This document shows, piece after piece, positions 43,503 through 52,106 of a DNA stretch of 64,000 nt. Position 1 is the stretch's first letter; every line of letters starts with the position of its first letter. The translations under genes were made by a program, and so were the position numbers. This DNA comes from Arthrobacter sp. FW306-07-I (GTDB lineage: Bacteria > Actinomycetota > Actinomycetes > Actinomycetales > Micrococcaceae): positions 310,001-374,000 of the forward strand of contig NZ_CP084550.1 of assembly GCF_021800405.1 (NCBI RefSeq). Direction: 5' to 3'. The notes under the pieces are model-generated. The model was not told where the DNA came from and made no database searches. It worked only from the letters and a program-made list of their open reading frames with translations.

Positions 43503-44969
43503 GTGAACCACCTTCTGAATCCGCTGATACAGCGGGCGGCCGACGCCCCGGCCATCAAACCCGCCGTTGAGCTGGGCACCCCGCTGCTGCTCACTATCGC
43601 AGCAGTGGGCATCGCCATCCTGCTGGTGATGATCATCCGCTTCAAGATCCAGGCTTTCGTGGCCCTGCTCACCGTCAGCATCCTGGTGGCCGTGGCGGCA
43701 ACCATCCCGCTTCAGGACATCTTCACCGTGGTCTCCGGCGGCGTGGGCAGCACCATGGGCAAGGTGGCCATCCTGATCGCGCTCGGCGCCATCCTGGGCC
43801 GCATGATCGAGGTGTCCGGCGGCGTCCAGTCACTGGCCGACCACTTCACCCGCAAGCTGGGTGCCCGCCGTGTGGCAGTGGCGCTGACCGCCGTCGGCTT
43901 CCTGGTGGCCATCCCCGTCTTCTTCGAGGTGGGCATCATCGTGCTGGTGCCCATCGTGTACGCCTTCGCCAAGATCGCCAAAGTCCACCCGGTCAAGTTC
44001 GGCCTGCCGATGGCCGGCATCATGCTCGCCATCCACGTGGCAGTCCCGCCGCACCCCGGAATCGTGGCAGGCGCCGGCGTGCTGGGTGCCGACATTGGAC
44101 TTATCGCCCTGATCTCGCTGCTGATCTGCGTGCCGCTGGGCTTCCTGTCCTACTGGGTTGCGTCCATCATGAACCGCAAGGACTACGAGCTGCTGCCGGC
44201 CGTGAAAACGCAGGTGGAGGAATTCGGCTCCAAGTCGCTGGTGAAGGTTGGCCACGACGGACCCGGTGCCGCCGCCATTGCGCCGCCGCGGCCTGGCCTG
44301 ATCATCTTCCTCATCGCAGCGCCCATTGTGCAGATCCTGCTCGGCACCGTTGGCACCCTCATCCTCCCCAAGTCCCATCCGCTGTACGGCCTCGCGGCCT
44401 TCGTGGGCAACCCGTTCCTGGCCTTGCTGGTGGCCGTGGCGCTGTCCTTCTTCCTGCTGGCCGTCCGCCGCGGCTGGTCCTTCAAGGAAACCGGTGAGAT
44501 CTTCGAGGGCTCGCTGCCGCCCATCGCTTCCATCCTCATGGTGGTGGCCGCAGGTGGAGTGTTCGGCAACGTGCTGCAGGTGTCCGGCATTGGTGGAGCG
44601 CTCTCCAAGACGCTGGACACCCTTGGCGTGCCGCTGCTGCTGCTCGGCTTCATCATCTCGCTGGCGCTGCGTGCGGCCCAGGGGTCGGCGACCGTGGCCA
44701 TCGTCACCACCACCGGCCTGCTGTCCGCAGCGGTCAGCGGCGGCGGTTACAGCCCGGCGCAGATCGCAGTGATCGTCATCGCCATCGGCTTCGGCGCCCT
44801 GGGCCTGTCCCACGTGACGGACGCCGGCTTCTGGGTGGTGGTGCGTTACTACGGCCTGACAGTGTCCGACGGCCTGAAGACCTGGACCGTCCTGACCACC
44901 ATCCTGGGCGTGGCCGGCTTCCTGCTGACCTTCGTCGCCTGGATCCTGGTAGGAGGCTTGGGCGCCTAA
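43503..44969 (+). CDS. GntP family sugar-acid permease
   Basis: A 488-residue integral membrane protein with about 12-14 helices. Diagnostic segments are LIALGAILGRMIEVSGGVQS, AVPPHPGIVAGAGVLGAD and the C-terminal LRAAQGSATVAIVTTTGLLS, all typical of GntP/gluconate:H+ symporters. The GTG start follows AAAGGAGG by ten bases. It supplies the substrate for the neighbouring kinase and dehydrogenase. Its TAA stop overlaps the aldolase ATG (TAATG). Confidence 0.9.
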   Translation: MNHLLNPLIQRAADAPAIKPAVELGTPLLLTIAAVGIAILLVMIIRFKIQAFVALLTVSILVAVAATIPLQDIFTVVSGGVGSTMGKVAILIALGAILGRMIEVSGGVQSLADHFTRKLGARRVAVALTAVGFLVAIPVFFEVGIIVLVPIVYAFAKIAKVHPVKFGLPMAGIMLAIHVAVPPHPGIVAGAGVLGADIGLIALISLLICVPLGFLSYWVASIMNRKDYELLPAVKTQVEEFGSKSLVKVGHDGPGAAAIAPPRPGLIIFLIAAPIVQILLGTVGTLILPKSHPLYGLAAFVGNPFLALLVAVALSFFLLAVRRGWSFKETGEIFEGSLPPIASILMVVAAGGVFGNVLQVSGIGGALSKTLDTLGVPLLLLGFIISLALRAAQGSATVAIVTTTGLLSAAVSGGGYSPAQIAVIVIAIGFGALGLSHVTDAGFWVVVRYYGLTVSDGLKTWTVLTTILGVAGFLLTFVAWILVGGLGA

Positions 44970-45820
44970 TGCATACCAGACTGGACCACTTGGTCACCTC
45001 CGCCCTGCAGCAGGGTTCAGCAGTACCCGCCTTCACCTGCTACGACTTCACCACCGCGTTGGCGGTGGTGGGCGCGGCAGAAGAAGCCGGCCGTGGCGTG
45101 ATCCTGCTGGTGGCACCCAAGACCGCAGCCACCGCCAACGGCCTCCGCCTCATCAACGCGCTGCGCGGCCTGGCCGATGCTGCCTCGGTACCGGTCGCGG
45201 TGCAGCTTGACCACGCATCGGACCTGGACGTCATGGCCGACGCCGTCAAGGCAGGGGCGGATTCCGTCCTCGCCGACGGTTCGTCCCTTCCTTACGAGGA
45301 CAACATTGCGCTGGTCCAGGCAGCCCGTGCGCTCCTGGGTGCCGAGGTGGTGCTCGAAGCAGAACTCGGCGGCCTGGCAGGGGACGAGGACCGCGCCTTC
45401 GGAGCAGACCAGTCCGGCGTGGACGTGGCCGGCCTGACGGACTCCGCGCAGGTGGAGGACTTCGTCTCCCGCACCGGCGCGGAACTGCTGGCCGTCGCGG
45501 TGGGCAACGTCCACGGCAAGTACAAGGGCGAGCCGAAGCTGCGCTGGGACGTGCTGCAGGACATCGCGGCGCGGATCCATATCCCCCTGGTGCTGCACGG
45601 CGCCTCCGGCATTCCGACGGAGGAGCTGGTCAAGGCGGCGGCCATGAACGTTGGCAAGGTCAACTTCAACACCGAACTGCGGACCGGCGTGCTGGCCACC
45701 CTCCAGGACCAGCTTCCGGCGCACCGCGCGGACGGGGAGAACCTGCAGGGCCTGCTGTCGCTTTGGAACCAGTCGGCGAAGGGTTTTGCCGCCACCACGC
45801 TGGCCACGCTGGCACGGTAG
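44969..45820 (+). CDS. class II aldolase of the fructose-bisphosphate/tagatose-bisphosphate (FbaA/KbaY) family
   Basis: A 283-residue zinc aldolase. Expected ligands and active-site motifs are present: QLDHASD (His near 82), LEAELGGLAGDED, VGNVHGKYKG and VLHGASGIP, then KVNFNTELR for phosphate binding. It begins in the permease stop codon. In described DUF1537 pathways the last step is made by a different family (class II aldolase/adducin, OtnC), and an OtnI-type isomerase is also expected; neither is here. The enzyme may replace OtnC or act on a different phosphorylated keto-acid. Confidence 0.85.
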   Translation: MHTRLDHLVTSALQQGSAVPAFTCYDFTTALAVVGAAEEAGRGVILLVAPKTAATANGLRLINALRGLADAASVPVAVQLDHASDLDVMADAVKAGADSVLADGSSLPYEDNIALVQAARALLGAEVVLEAELGGLAGDEDRAFGADQSGVDVAGLTDSAQVEDFVSRTGAELLAVAVGNVHGKYKGEPKLRWDVLQDIAARIHIPLVLHGASGIPTEELVKAAAMNVGKVNFNTELRTGVLATLQDQLPAHRADGENLQGLLSLWNQSAKGFAATTLATLAR

Positions 45821-45838
45821 CTGAATCTTCCACAAGCG

Positions 45839-45878
45839 GGAGGCCAGGATCAAGCAGCCGGTCCTGGCCTCCTTTTTT
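45839..45878 (+). terminator. canonical intrinsic terminator
   Basis: GGAGGCCAGGA pairs with TCCTGGCCTCC and is followed by six T residues, 19 bases after the aldolase stop. Confidence 0.92.
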
Positions 45879-45936
45879 GTGCCTCCGCCGGATTGCGGGG
45901 CGGGACCGGGGTTCAACAGGAGGCTAGGATCGAGCA

Positions 45937-46341
45937 ATGGTCCTGGCCTCCCTTCTTTTTGCCTTCCTTGCCGCCGCGCTGCACGTCTTCATTTTCACGA
46001 TGGAGTCGCTCACCTGGACCCGGCCGGCAACCTGGAAGCGCTTCGGGATCGCCTCCCAGTCCGACGCCGAGACCACAAAACCCATGGCCTACAACCAGGG
46101 CTTCTATAACCTGTTCCTGGCCGTTGGGGCGTTTGCCGGCATCGGACTCGCAGCCGCTGGCGGCCCAGGGTCGGCGCAGTCCGTGGCGGGGTGGACCCTG
46201 GTTTTCAGCTGCTGCGGGTCCATGCTGCTGGCGGCCGCGGTCCTGGCCTTCACCGGGCGCAAGTACCTCCGCGCAGCCGTGACCCAGGGCAGCGCGCCCC
46301 TGCTCGCCGTCGTTCTGGGCCTGCTGGCCGTGTCGCGATAG
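45937..46341 (+). CDS. DUF1304 family membrane protein
   Basis: A 134-residue protein with four hydrophobic helices. The N-terminal FAFLAAALHVFIFTMESLTW and the central MAYNQGFYNLFLAVGAFAGI are the DUF1304 signature. Function is unknown. AGGA lies about 12 bases before the ATG. Confidence 0.87.
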   Translation: MVLASLLFAFLAAALHVFIFTMESLTWTRPATWKRFGIASQSDAETTKPMAYNQGFYNLFLAVGAFAGIGLAAAGGPGSAQSVAGWTLVFSCCGSMLLAAAVLAFTGRKYLRAAVTQGSAPLLAVVLGLLAVSR

Positions 46342-46427
46342 CGGCAGAAGGGGCCCAAGGTCCTTAGCCAGCACGGGCAACGGGGGCACAATAGTGCCGT
46401 GGGCAGCCTCGAGCGCTTGTAGGACCC

Positions 46428-47735
46428 GTGCACAACACCGGCAGGCGGGGGTCAGATTCAGTGCCGGACACGGCGAACCGTGATCCGGCCATCGACCTTG
46501 TGCGCTTCATCTGCCTGGCGCTGGTGGTGGTGGGGCACTCCATGATGGTCAGCCCGGTCCTGCACCCGGACGGCACGGTGACCACAGAAAACACCTTGGG
46601 TGATCAGCGCTGGTTCGAGCCCGTCATCTGGATCTTTATGGTCATGCCCCTGTTCTTCGTCACCGGCGGCATCACCGGACTGCAGTCCTGGCGCCGGCTT
46701 AAGGCATGCGGCGGCACGGCGGCACAGTTCGTCCGCGCCCGGCTCCTGCGCCTGGTCCGCCCGGCAACAGCCTTGCTTGCCACGATGGTAGCGGGCTTGT
46801 CCGTGGCAGGCGTGCTCGGCGTGGACCAGCAGGTAATCCAACTGATTGCCGCCGGCGCAGCCATGCCCCTGTGGTTCCTCGCTGCGTACCTCGCGGCGCA
46901 GCTGAACATCCCGGTCCTGGCGGCGCTGCATGCCCGGGCCCCCTGGCTGACCTTCGGCCTGCTCGCCGGGCTGGTGGTTGTTGTGGACTGCCTGCGGGGC
47001 GCCCTGCCTGACCTTGCCAACGCCAACCTGGTTTTCGTGTGGTGCGCGGTCCAGCAGTTGGGGTTCCTGGCTGCCGACGGCTGCTTTTCCCGCCTTTCCC
47101 GCTCGGGGCTGCTGGGCGTCGCCATGGCGGCACACCTGCTGCTGGGCCTGGTGACCGGGTTGGGACTGTATCGGGGAAACATGCTGGTCAACCTCAACCC
47201 GCCAAACCTGACCCTGGTGATCCTGGGTGTCGCGCAGTTGGCCGTGATGGAACTGGCGCGGCCGTTCCTGGTGCAGCTGGCCGAAGTGGGCTGGATCAGC
47301 CGGCTGCTGGCGTTGGCCGGGGCGAGGTCCCTGACCGTGTACCTGTGGCACCTGCCGCTTCTGGCAGGCATGTCCGGGCTGCTGCTCCTGGCCCCGATCC
47401 CCAAACCCGGTTCCGGCACGGCCGCCTGGTGGTGGTCCCGGCCCCTGGTTGTCCTTGCGCTGGTCCTCCTGCTTTTGCCGGTGGTGGCGGCCTTTGGCCA
47501 TTTGGAGGAACGGACGACGGCGATGCACGCCTTCCGCTGCCGGCCCGCCTTGGCGGGGGCCGGCGTCGTGGTGGTCTTCATCCCCGTTGCGGACGCCGCC
47601 CTTAACGGACTGTCACTGGGACTGCTCGCAGCAGGCGCTGTCTGTTTCTTCGTGGCGACCCTTCTGCTCGGTGGCGTCCCGCTGGGTGACCGGCGGAAGA
47701 GGGGGAGGAGGGGCATTGCCAGCGGGGTGAAGTAG
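46428..47735 (+). CDS. acyltransferase family 3 membrane protein
   Basis: A 435-residue protein with about ten membrane segments. RDPAIDLVRFICLALVVVGH near the N-terminus holds the catalytic His-region of acyltransferase-3 proteins, followed by MPLFFVTGGITG. Such enzymes O-acylate surface polysaccharides or secreted metabolites. The GTG at 46428 has AGGA four bases upstream; a GTG at 46461 is another possible start. Confidence 0.82.
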   Translation: MHNTGRRGSDSVPDTANRDPAIDLVRFICLALVVVGHSMMVSPVLHPDGTVTTENTLGDQRWFEPVIWIFMVMPLFFVTGGITGLQSWRRLKACGGTAAQFVRARLLRLVRPATALLATMVAGLSVAGVLGVDQQVIQLIAAGAAMPLWFLAAYLAAQLNIPVLAALHARAPWLTFGLLAGLVVVVDCLRGALPDLANANLVFVWCAVQQLGFLAADGCFSRLSRSGLLGVAMAAHLLLGLVTGLGLYRGNMLVNLNPPNLTLVILGVAQLAVMELARPFLVQLAEVGWISRLLALAGARSLTVYLWHLPLLAGMSGLLLLAPIPKPGSGTAAWWWSRPLVVLALVLLLLPVVAAFGHLEERTTAMHAFRCRPALAGAGVVVVFIPVADAALNGLSLGLLAAGAVCFFVATLLLGGVPLGDRRKRGRRGIASGVK

Positions 47736-47750
47736 TGCCAGTGTCGAACC

Positions 47751-48083
47751 ATGACCGAGAACACCGCGTCCGCGGAGGACAAGTTCACCGCCAATGTATC
47801 GCTGCGGCGCAATGACGCCCAGCACCGGTACGAACTCCTCGTGGATGGCCGGCTTGCGGTGCAGGCCTTTTTCCGCGACCTTCCCGGGCACATTGATTTC
47901 ACCCACACCGAGACCGGCCAGGACTTTGACGGCAAAGGCCTGGGGAAGGTCCTGGCGCACTTCGCCCTGGACGATGTAGTGGCCACCGGCAAGCGAATCA
48001 TCCCGCACTGCCCGTTCATTTCCGGCTACCTCCGCAAGCATGAAGGCTACGAACAGTTCGTTGACTGGCCGGCGGATAGCTGA
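47751..48083 (+). CDS. GNAT-like N-acetyltransferase domain protein (YjdJ/NATD1 type)
   Basis: A 110-residue protein. The segment IDFTHTETGQDFDGKGLGKV is the shortened acetyl-CoA-binding motif, and PHCPFISGYLRKHEGYEQFV is the C-terminal signature of small YjdJ-type GNAT proteins. The substrate is unknown. It starts 16 bases after the acyltransferase gene. Confidence 0.88.
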   Translation: MTENTASAEDKFTANVSLRRNDAQHRYELLVDGRLAVQAFFRDLPGHIDFTHTETGQDFDGKGLGKVLAHFALDDVVATGKRIIPHCPFISGYLRKHEGYEQFVDWPADS

Positions 48084-48192
48084 AGTCCGCCGGGTGACCC
48101 CATCGGGCCTTCCTTATCTCCCACGCCTTATTTCCTGAGCCGTGGTGCCCCGAAACGGTTAGTCCCCGGGCCGCCCCGGGTACGCCTTACGA

Positions 48193-49158
48193 ATGGCGGA
48201 ACACCAGGACGACGTATTCGATGTGGCAGTGATCGGCGGGGGACCGGCGGGGTTGAGTGCCGGGGTAGCCTTGGCGCGGGCACTGCGCTCGGTGGTGGTG
48301 ATCGACGCCGGCGAACAGCGGAACCTCGGGGCGGAGAGCGTTCACGGATTCCTCAGCAGGGAGGGAATGAGCCCGCGGGACCTGCTTGCCGCCGGCCGCG
48401 AAGAGCTGGCGCGGTATGGCGGGGCGATGACTTCAGGTTTCGTACGGCAGGCCAGCCGTGGAGAAGACCAGTTCATCCTGGCCATGAACGATGGCTCCAC
48501 GCGGACTGCGCGCCGCCTCCTGATCGCCTCCGGAATCGTGGATGAGCTGCCGGAGCTTCCGGGCGTGGCCGACCGCTGGGGCCGGGACGTGCTGTACTGC
48601 CCCTACTGCCATGGATGGGAAATCCGGAACAAGAAGATCGGCGTGCTGGCCGCGGATTCCCACTCCGTCCTGCAGGCCCTGACGTTCCGGCAGTGGAGCG
48701 CAGACGTGACCATCCTGCTCAACGACGCCCTGGAACTCAGCGCGGGCCAGGCAGAACAGCTGGCAGCCCGTTCCATCCAGGTAGTGGAGGGAAAGGTCCG
48801 GGAGTTGGATGTCCGCGACGACCGGCTCAGCGGCGCCATCCTGGACTCCGGCGCCACGGTGGGCCTGGACGTGCTGGTGGTCAGCCCCGCCACCGTGAGC
48901 AAGGCCAACATGCTCCAGCGACTGGGGCTGGAGCCGGCCGCCCTCCAGGAAGGCCCGGGGACCCGACTGGAAACCGATGACAGTGGCCGAACATCCTGCT
49001 CGGGCGTATGGGCGGCCGGCAACGCCACGGATGTTTCAGCGCAGGTGATGACCGCCGCTGCCGCCGGCCTTCGCGCGGCAGAGGCCATCAATGCGGACCT
49101 GGTCCTGGCGGACACGCGCCGGGAGGTTGAAGCAGCCAGGGTGCCTGCGGGGCAGTAG
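48193..49158 (+). CDS. FAD-dependent oxidoreductase, thioredoxin-reductase-like
   Basis: A 321-residue flavoprotein. FAD site VAVIGGGPAGLSAGVALARA near residue 10; the motif YCPYCHGWE (Cys near 136 and 139) replaces the CxxC of classical thioredoxin reductase; IGVLAAD begins the weak NADPH site and VWAAGNATDVSAQVMTAAA is the second FAD motif. Actinobacterial proteins of this type are often annotated as TrxR-like but may not reduce thioredoxin. No thioredoxin gene is adjacent. Confidence 0.85.
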   Translation: MAEHQDDVFDVAVIGGGPAGLSAGVALARALRSVVVIDAGEQRNLGAESVHGFLSREGMSPRDLLAAGREELARYGGAMTSGFVRQASRGEDQFILAMNDGSTRTARRLLIASGIVDELPELPGVADRWGRDVLYCPYCHGWEIRNKKIGVLAADSHSVLQALTFRQWSADVTILLNDALELSAGQAEQLAARSIQVVEGKVRELDVRDDRLSGAILDSGATVGLDVLVVSPATVSKANMLQRLGLEPAALQEGPGTRLETDDSGRTSCSGVWAAGNATDVSAQVMTAAAAGLRAAEAINADLVLADTRREVEAARVPAGQ

Positions 49159-49247
49159 GTCGCCGGGCTTGCCAGGTTCGGGCCCTGGCCGCCCCAGGCT
49201 TTGGGGTTGCGGGCCTTGCCAGTGCGGCTGCCGTCAGCAACCGGCAA

Positions 49248-49278
49248 GGCCCCCGCCGGCTGTGAGCTGGCGGGGGCC
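49248..49278. terminator. GC-rich convergent hairpin
   Basis: GGCCCCCGCC pairs with GGCGGGGGCC around an 11-base loop. It lies between the flavoprotein (+) and the small gene at 49301 (-). There is no T-run. Confidence 0.6.
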
Positions 49279-49300
49279 CTCAGGGCCATGCAGGGGCCGG

Positions 49301-49624
49301 TTAGCTGGCGAGGGCCTCGCCGCTGACCGCCATGGCGGTCCCGGGGTCATCGATGGTGAAGCCGCAGGCGCAGCGGTAGGTGACCACGCTCTCCGGGACG
49401 GATCCCGGCCGCAGGGCAACGATGGAGTTTCCGTCAACGTACACGGGCTGCCGGACAGGCAGCTCGTCGTGGTCAACGCGCTGCATCGGCGTGCGGCAAT
49501 GCATGCGTGAGTTGAGGGTCAACAGCAGCCCTGCGTCCACGGGTACGGTGGCGGTCATGACATTTCCAGCTGCCTCAGTGCGCTCCCCAAACGCTGCCAG
49601 CTGGTCTTCCAATGCGGTGGTCAT
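49301..49624 (-). CDS. hypothetical protein with a C-terminal CxC segment
   Basis: A 107-residue soluble protein. The N-terminus MTTALEDQLAAFGERTEAAG is followed by beta-rich sequence and a segment VTYRCACGFTIDD that looks like half of a zinc knuckle; a third Cys is in SRMHCRTPMQR. AGGAAG lies seven bases before the ATG. I do not recognise the family. It shares an 11-mer upstream motif with the GlsB/YeaQ-type gene, which hints at stress or stationary-phase expression. Confidence 0.65.
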   Translation of the reverse strand: MTTALEDQLAAFGERTEAAGNVMTATVPVDAGLLLTLNSRMHCRTPMQRVDHDELPVRQPVYVDGNSIVALRPGSVPESVVTYRCACGFTIDDPGTAMAVSGEALAS

Positions 49625-49948
49625 TATGTTCTTCCTTGGGCTTCTTTCACGGAGCCGCCAGCGTTGGCAACCCCGCCGCGAACTGCTTGCGGAGGTTCAT
49701 CTATCCCCGTAAGCAAAGCATGCTTACTAAATGTTGCACAAGTTACGTTTGGGGAATCGCAACATCCGCCATAGCGCTGCCACTGCCAGGCGAGCCAGAA
49801 AAGCAGGAAAACCACGGGCAAAACCGGCAACAACCTGCTGCTGGTCCTTTTCCCCTTCATGGCAACCTGGGCCCCAGGGGTTCCGGCGTAGCGGTCATGG
49901 TGCGCGAGCGACGGTCCATCCTGCCGCCTTGCTGGTTAGGCTTGCAGC
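49625..49948. other. gene-free stretch with promoter signals
   Basis: A 324-base interval between the divergent small gene (49624) and the SDR gene (49949). It includes an AT-rich segment around 49709-49755 containing the AGTAAGCATG-type motif. A minus-strand frame (49624-49860) with one hydrophobic segment exists, but the promoter motif lies inside it, so I do not call it a gene. Confidence 0.5.
49713..49729 (-). promoter_or_regulatory. AGTAAGCATG-type motif, second copy
   Basis: The plus strand reads GCAAAGCATGCTTACTA with the palindrome AAGCATGCTT. The 11-mer CATGCTTACTA is identical to that upstream of the GlsB/YeaQ-type gene, and it sits about 90 bp before the start of the small gene at 49624. 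Confidence 0.5.
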
Positions 49949-50722
49949 ATGACGCCATCCACCACCCGAACAACAGCACTCGTCACCGGGGCCAGCGCAG
50001 GGCTCGGCCATGAATTCGCCAAGCAGCTTGCGGCCCAGGGGCATGACCTCGTCCTGGTGGCACGCAACGCGTCCCGGCTTGCAGAAGCAGCAGAAGAATT
50101 CCGGCGGCAGTACGGCATCACGGTTGAGGTGCTTCCCGCCGACCTGACCCGGGACGACGACGTGGCGGCCGTCGTCGAACGCCTTGAGGACGCAACGCGG
50201 CCGGTGGGGATCCTGGTGAACAATGCCGGGATCGGCCTGCTGCACAACTTTGAGGACAACCATCCGGCGGAGGAGAAAAAGCACCTGAAGCTGCATGCCG
50301 AAACCTCCATGCTGCTTACCCACGCAGCGTTGAAGGGCATGCTGGAACGCCGGGAGGGCAGGATCATCAACGTGGCCAGCGTGGCGGCGTTCCTGCCGCG
50401 CGGCACCTACTCGGCAGCGAAGGCCTGGTTGCTGAGTTTCAGCCGGTGGGCAAACCTCGCCTACCGCAAGCATGGCGTCAAGGTGACGGCTGTCTGCCCC
50501 GGCTTTACACACACCGAGTTCCACGACCGGATGGGGATGGACAAGTCCGTGGCCCCCTCCTGGACCTGGCTTCGGGCCGAGCGGGTGGTCAGCGAAGGCC
50601 TTGCGGACAACGAGCGCGGGAAGGCAGTCTCCATCCCGTCCAAGCGCTACAAGGCGGTGGCCGCCGTGGCCAGAGTTGCTCCGGCGCGCCTACTGGCCGG
50701 ACCGGCCCGGAAGCCTAAGTAA
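49949..50722 (+). CDS. short-chain dehydrogenase/reductase (SDR)
   Basis: A 257-residue classical SDR. Cofactor motif ALVTGASAGLGHEFAKQLA, NNAGIGLLHN, catalytic Ser in INVASVAAFL and Tyr/Lys in YSAAKAW are all present. The C-terminus resembles DltE-like or YqjQ-type SDRs of unknown substrate. It overlaps the convergent FUSC gene by 33 bases at the 3' end. Confidence 0.88.
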   Translation: MTPSTTRTTALVTGASAGLGHEFAKQLAAQGHDLVLVARNASRLAEAAEEFRRQYGITVEVLPADLTRDDDVAAVVERLEDATRPVGILVNNAGIGLLHNFEDNHPAEEKKHLKLHAETSMLLTHAALKGMLERREGRIINVASVAAFLPRGTYSAAKAWLLSFSRWANLAYRKHGVKVTAVCPGFTHTEFHDRMGMDKSVAPSWTWLRAERVVSEGLADNERGKAVSIPSKRYKAVAAVARVAPARLLAGPARKPK

Positions 50723-51826
50723 GGACGCGGAGCCGCGCTTAAGCCCCGGCAGGGCCTTTCCGGTGCGGGAGCCGGGGCGTCGCACAGCCAGTACCACCAG
50801 GATCCCCAGCAGTGCGCCCACCAGCGTCTCCACCGCCCGCTCAAGGATCAGGACCCCCGGCTCGATGGGCGCGGCCAGCTGGGTCATCAGCAGGATGACC
50901 GGCGTGAACCAAACCATGGCCAGGCCATAGTGCCTGGTCATGAACAACTCGGTGGCGAACTGGAAGAGGATCACCAGCAGGGCCAGCACAGCGGCCCGGT
51001 GTACGGGCTCGAGGAGTGGGGGGTAGAGGCCGGCCAGTGCCCAGGGCTCCGGCAGGAGGACGACGGCGGTGACCGCAAGCCCCACGAACGTCCCCACGAT
51101 GCGGTGGACGCCCCGCCGGACGCTGCTGGGGAGGTCTGCGCCGGCGAGCGGCACTGCCGCTGCCGCCATGGCCCAATGCGGATGGCCGGTGCCGCTGATG
51201 ACACCCGCCGTCCCCGCGGCACCCACCGCCAGCACGTACCGGGCAGCGTGGACGGACAGTTCCCGCCGCCGGGCCGACGAACGGGACGGCACGCTCCTGG
51301 TTGCGCCGGGTTCCCAGGACCTCCGCCGCACCCAGCCGCTGAAGCCGATCAGGATGGAGAACACGGACGATGCGCAGGCGATGAACATGGCGGCATACCA
51401 GGGGACCACGGTGGGAACGGAAGCGCAGGCGCCAAGGGCAAGAATTCCGAAGAAGGGACCGTTCGGTTTCAGGCGCACGCGGTCAGCGTAGACCGAGCCA
51501 ACTCCTGCCAGGGTGGCTTCCACGGCCACCAGCCACCACGAGTGGATGTGGTTGATGGACAGCGTCACTCCCACGGCCACGCCGCTGAGCAGCACCAAGG
51601 CGCCCTGTCCCTGGTGGCGGAGGCGCAACTGGTGGGGTTCGGAGCGGCCATACATGCCGGTGAGGGCTCCGAACACGGCGTAGATCATCAGGTCTGTGCG
51701 GCCCAGTACCAGCAGGAGCAGCGAGGGAACGGCGACGCTGATTGCCACGCGGAGTGCGGCAAGGTGGTCACCGGTGGCGGGTTCCAGCCGGTGGAGCGCA
51801 CGGACCTGCTCCACTACGCGCTTCAT
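50690..51826 (-). CDS. FUSC family membrane protein (putative aromatic acid exporter)
   Basis: A 378-residue protein with two sets of membrane helices separated by a basic cytoplasmic segment (RRRSWEPGATRSVPSRSSAR). The second half contains VRRGVHRIVGTFVGLAVTAV, the conserved FUSC_2 motif. Relatives include efflux components for aromatic acids. No membrane-fusion partner is next to it, as is usual in Gram-positives. Confidence 0.82.
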   Translation of the reverse strand: MKRVVEQVRALHRLEPATGDHLAALRVAISVAVPSLLLLVLGRTDLMIYAVFGALTGMYGRSEPHQLRLRHQGQGALVLLSGVAVGVTLSINHIHSWWLVAVEATLAGVGSVYADRVRLKPNGPFFGILALGACASVPTVVPWYAAMFIACASSVFSILIGFSGWVRRRSWEPGATRSVPSRSSARRRELSVHAARYVLAVGAAGTAGVISGTGHPHWAMAAAAVPLAGADLPSSVRRGVHRIVGTFVGLAVTAVVLLPEPWALAGLYPPLLEPVHRAAVLALLVILFQFATELFMTRHYGLAMVWFTPVILLMTQLAAPIEPGVLILERAVETLVGALLGILVVLAVRRPGSRTGKALPGLKRGSASLLRLPGRSGQ

Positions 51827-52042
51827 GTACCTGACCTGTCCTGTTTTGTTGTGGCGCCATTCGTGGCCTGTCGCAGCCGCTGTGCCCTTCGGAACGTATC
51901 ACCGGCCTCGGGCAGAGTTCCATTGAGGGCGGTCATATTCTGACATCCGGCAGGCACGCAAAGGCCCGTCCCCCGTGCTTCCCCCAAGGAGGCACGCGGG
52001 ACGGGCCCGTGAGCGTGGGCTACAAGAGCGCCCGGCGGACGG

Positions 52043-52106
52043 CTGGAACTAAGCCCGGCTGGAACTGTGTCCCGATGGAACTGTGTCCAGCTGGAACTAG
52101 GCGCCG
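52043..52106. repeat. four tandem copies of a 16-bp unit
   Basis: CTGGAACT (ATGGAACT in copy three) recurs at exactly 52043, 52059, 52075 and 52091, each followed by an eight-base block of the GTGTCCCG type. The last copy runs into the stop codon region of the MFS gene. Confidence 0.85.

Noticed and set aside
41913..43511. 532-codon minus-strand frame
   Set aside because: Antisense to the DUF1537 kinase and dehydrogenase; Gly/Asp-rich without domains.
49624..49860. 78-codon minus-strand frame with one hydrophobic segment, ending TAATG at the next start
   Set aside because: The promoter-like motif shared with 26485-26501 lies inside it, so transcription of the next gene probably starts within; composition is not gene-like after the first 30 codons.
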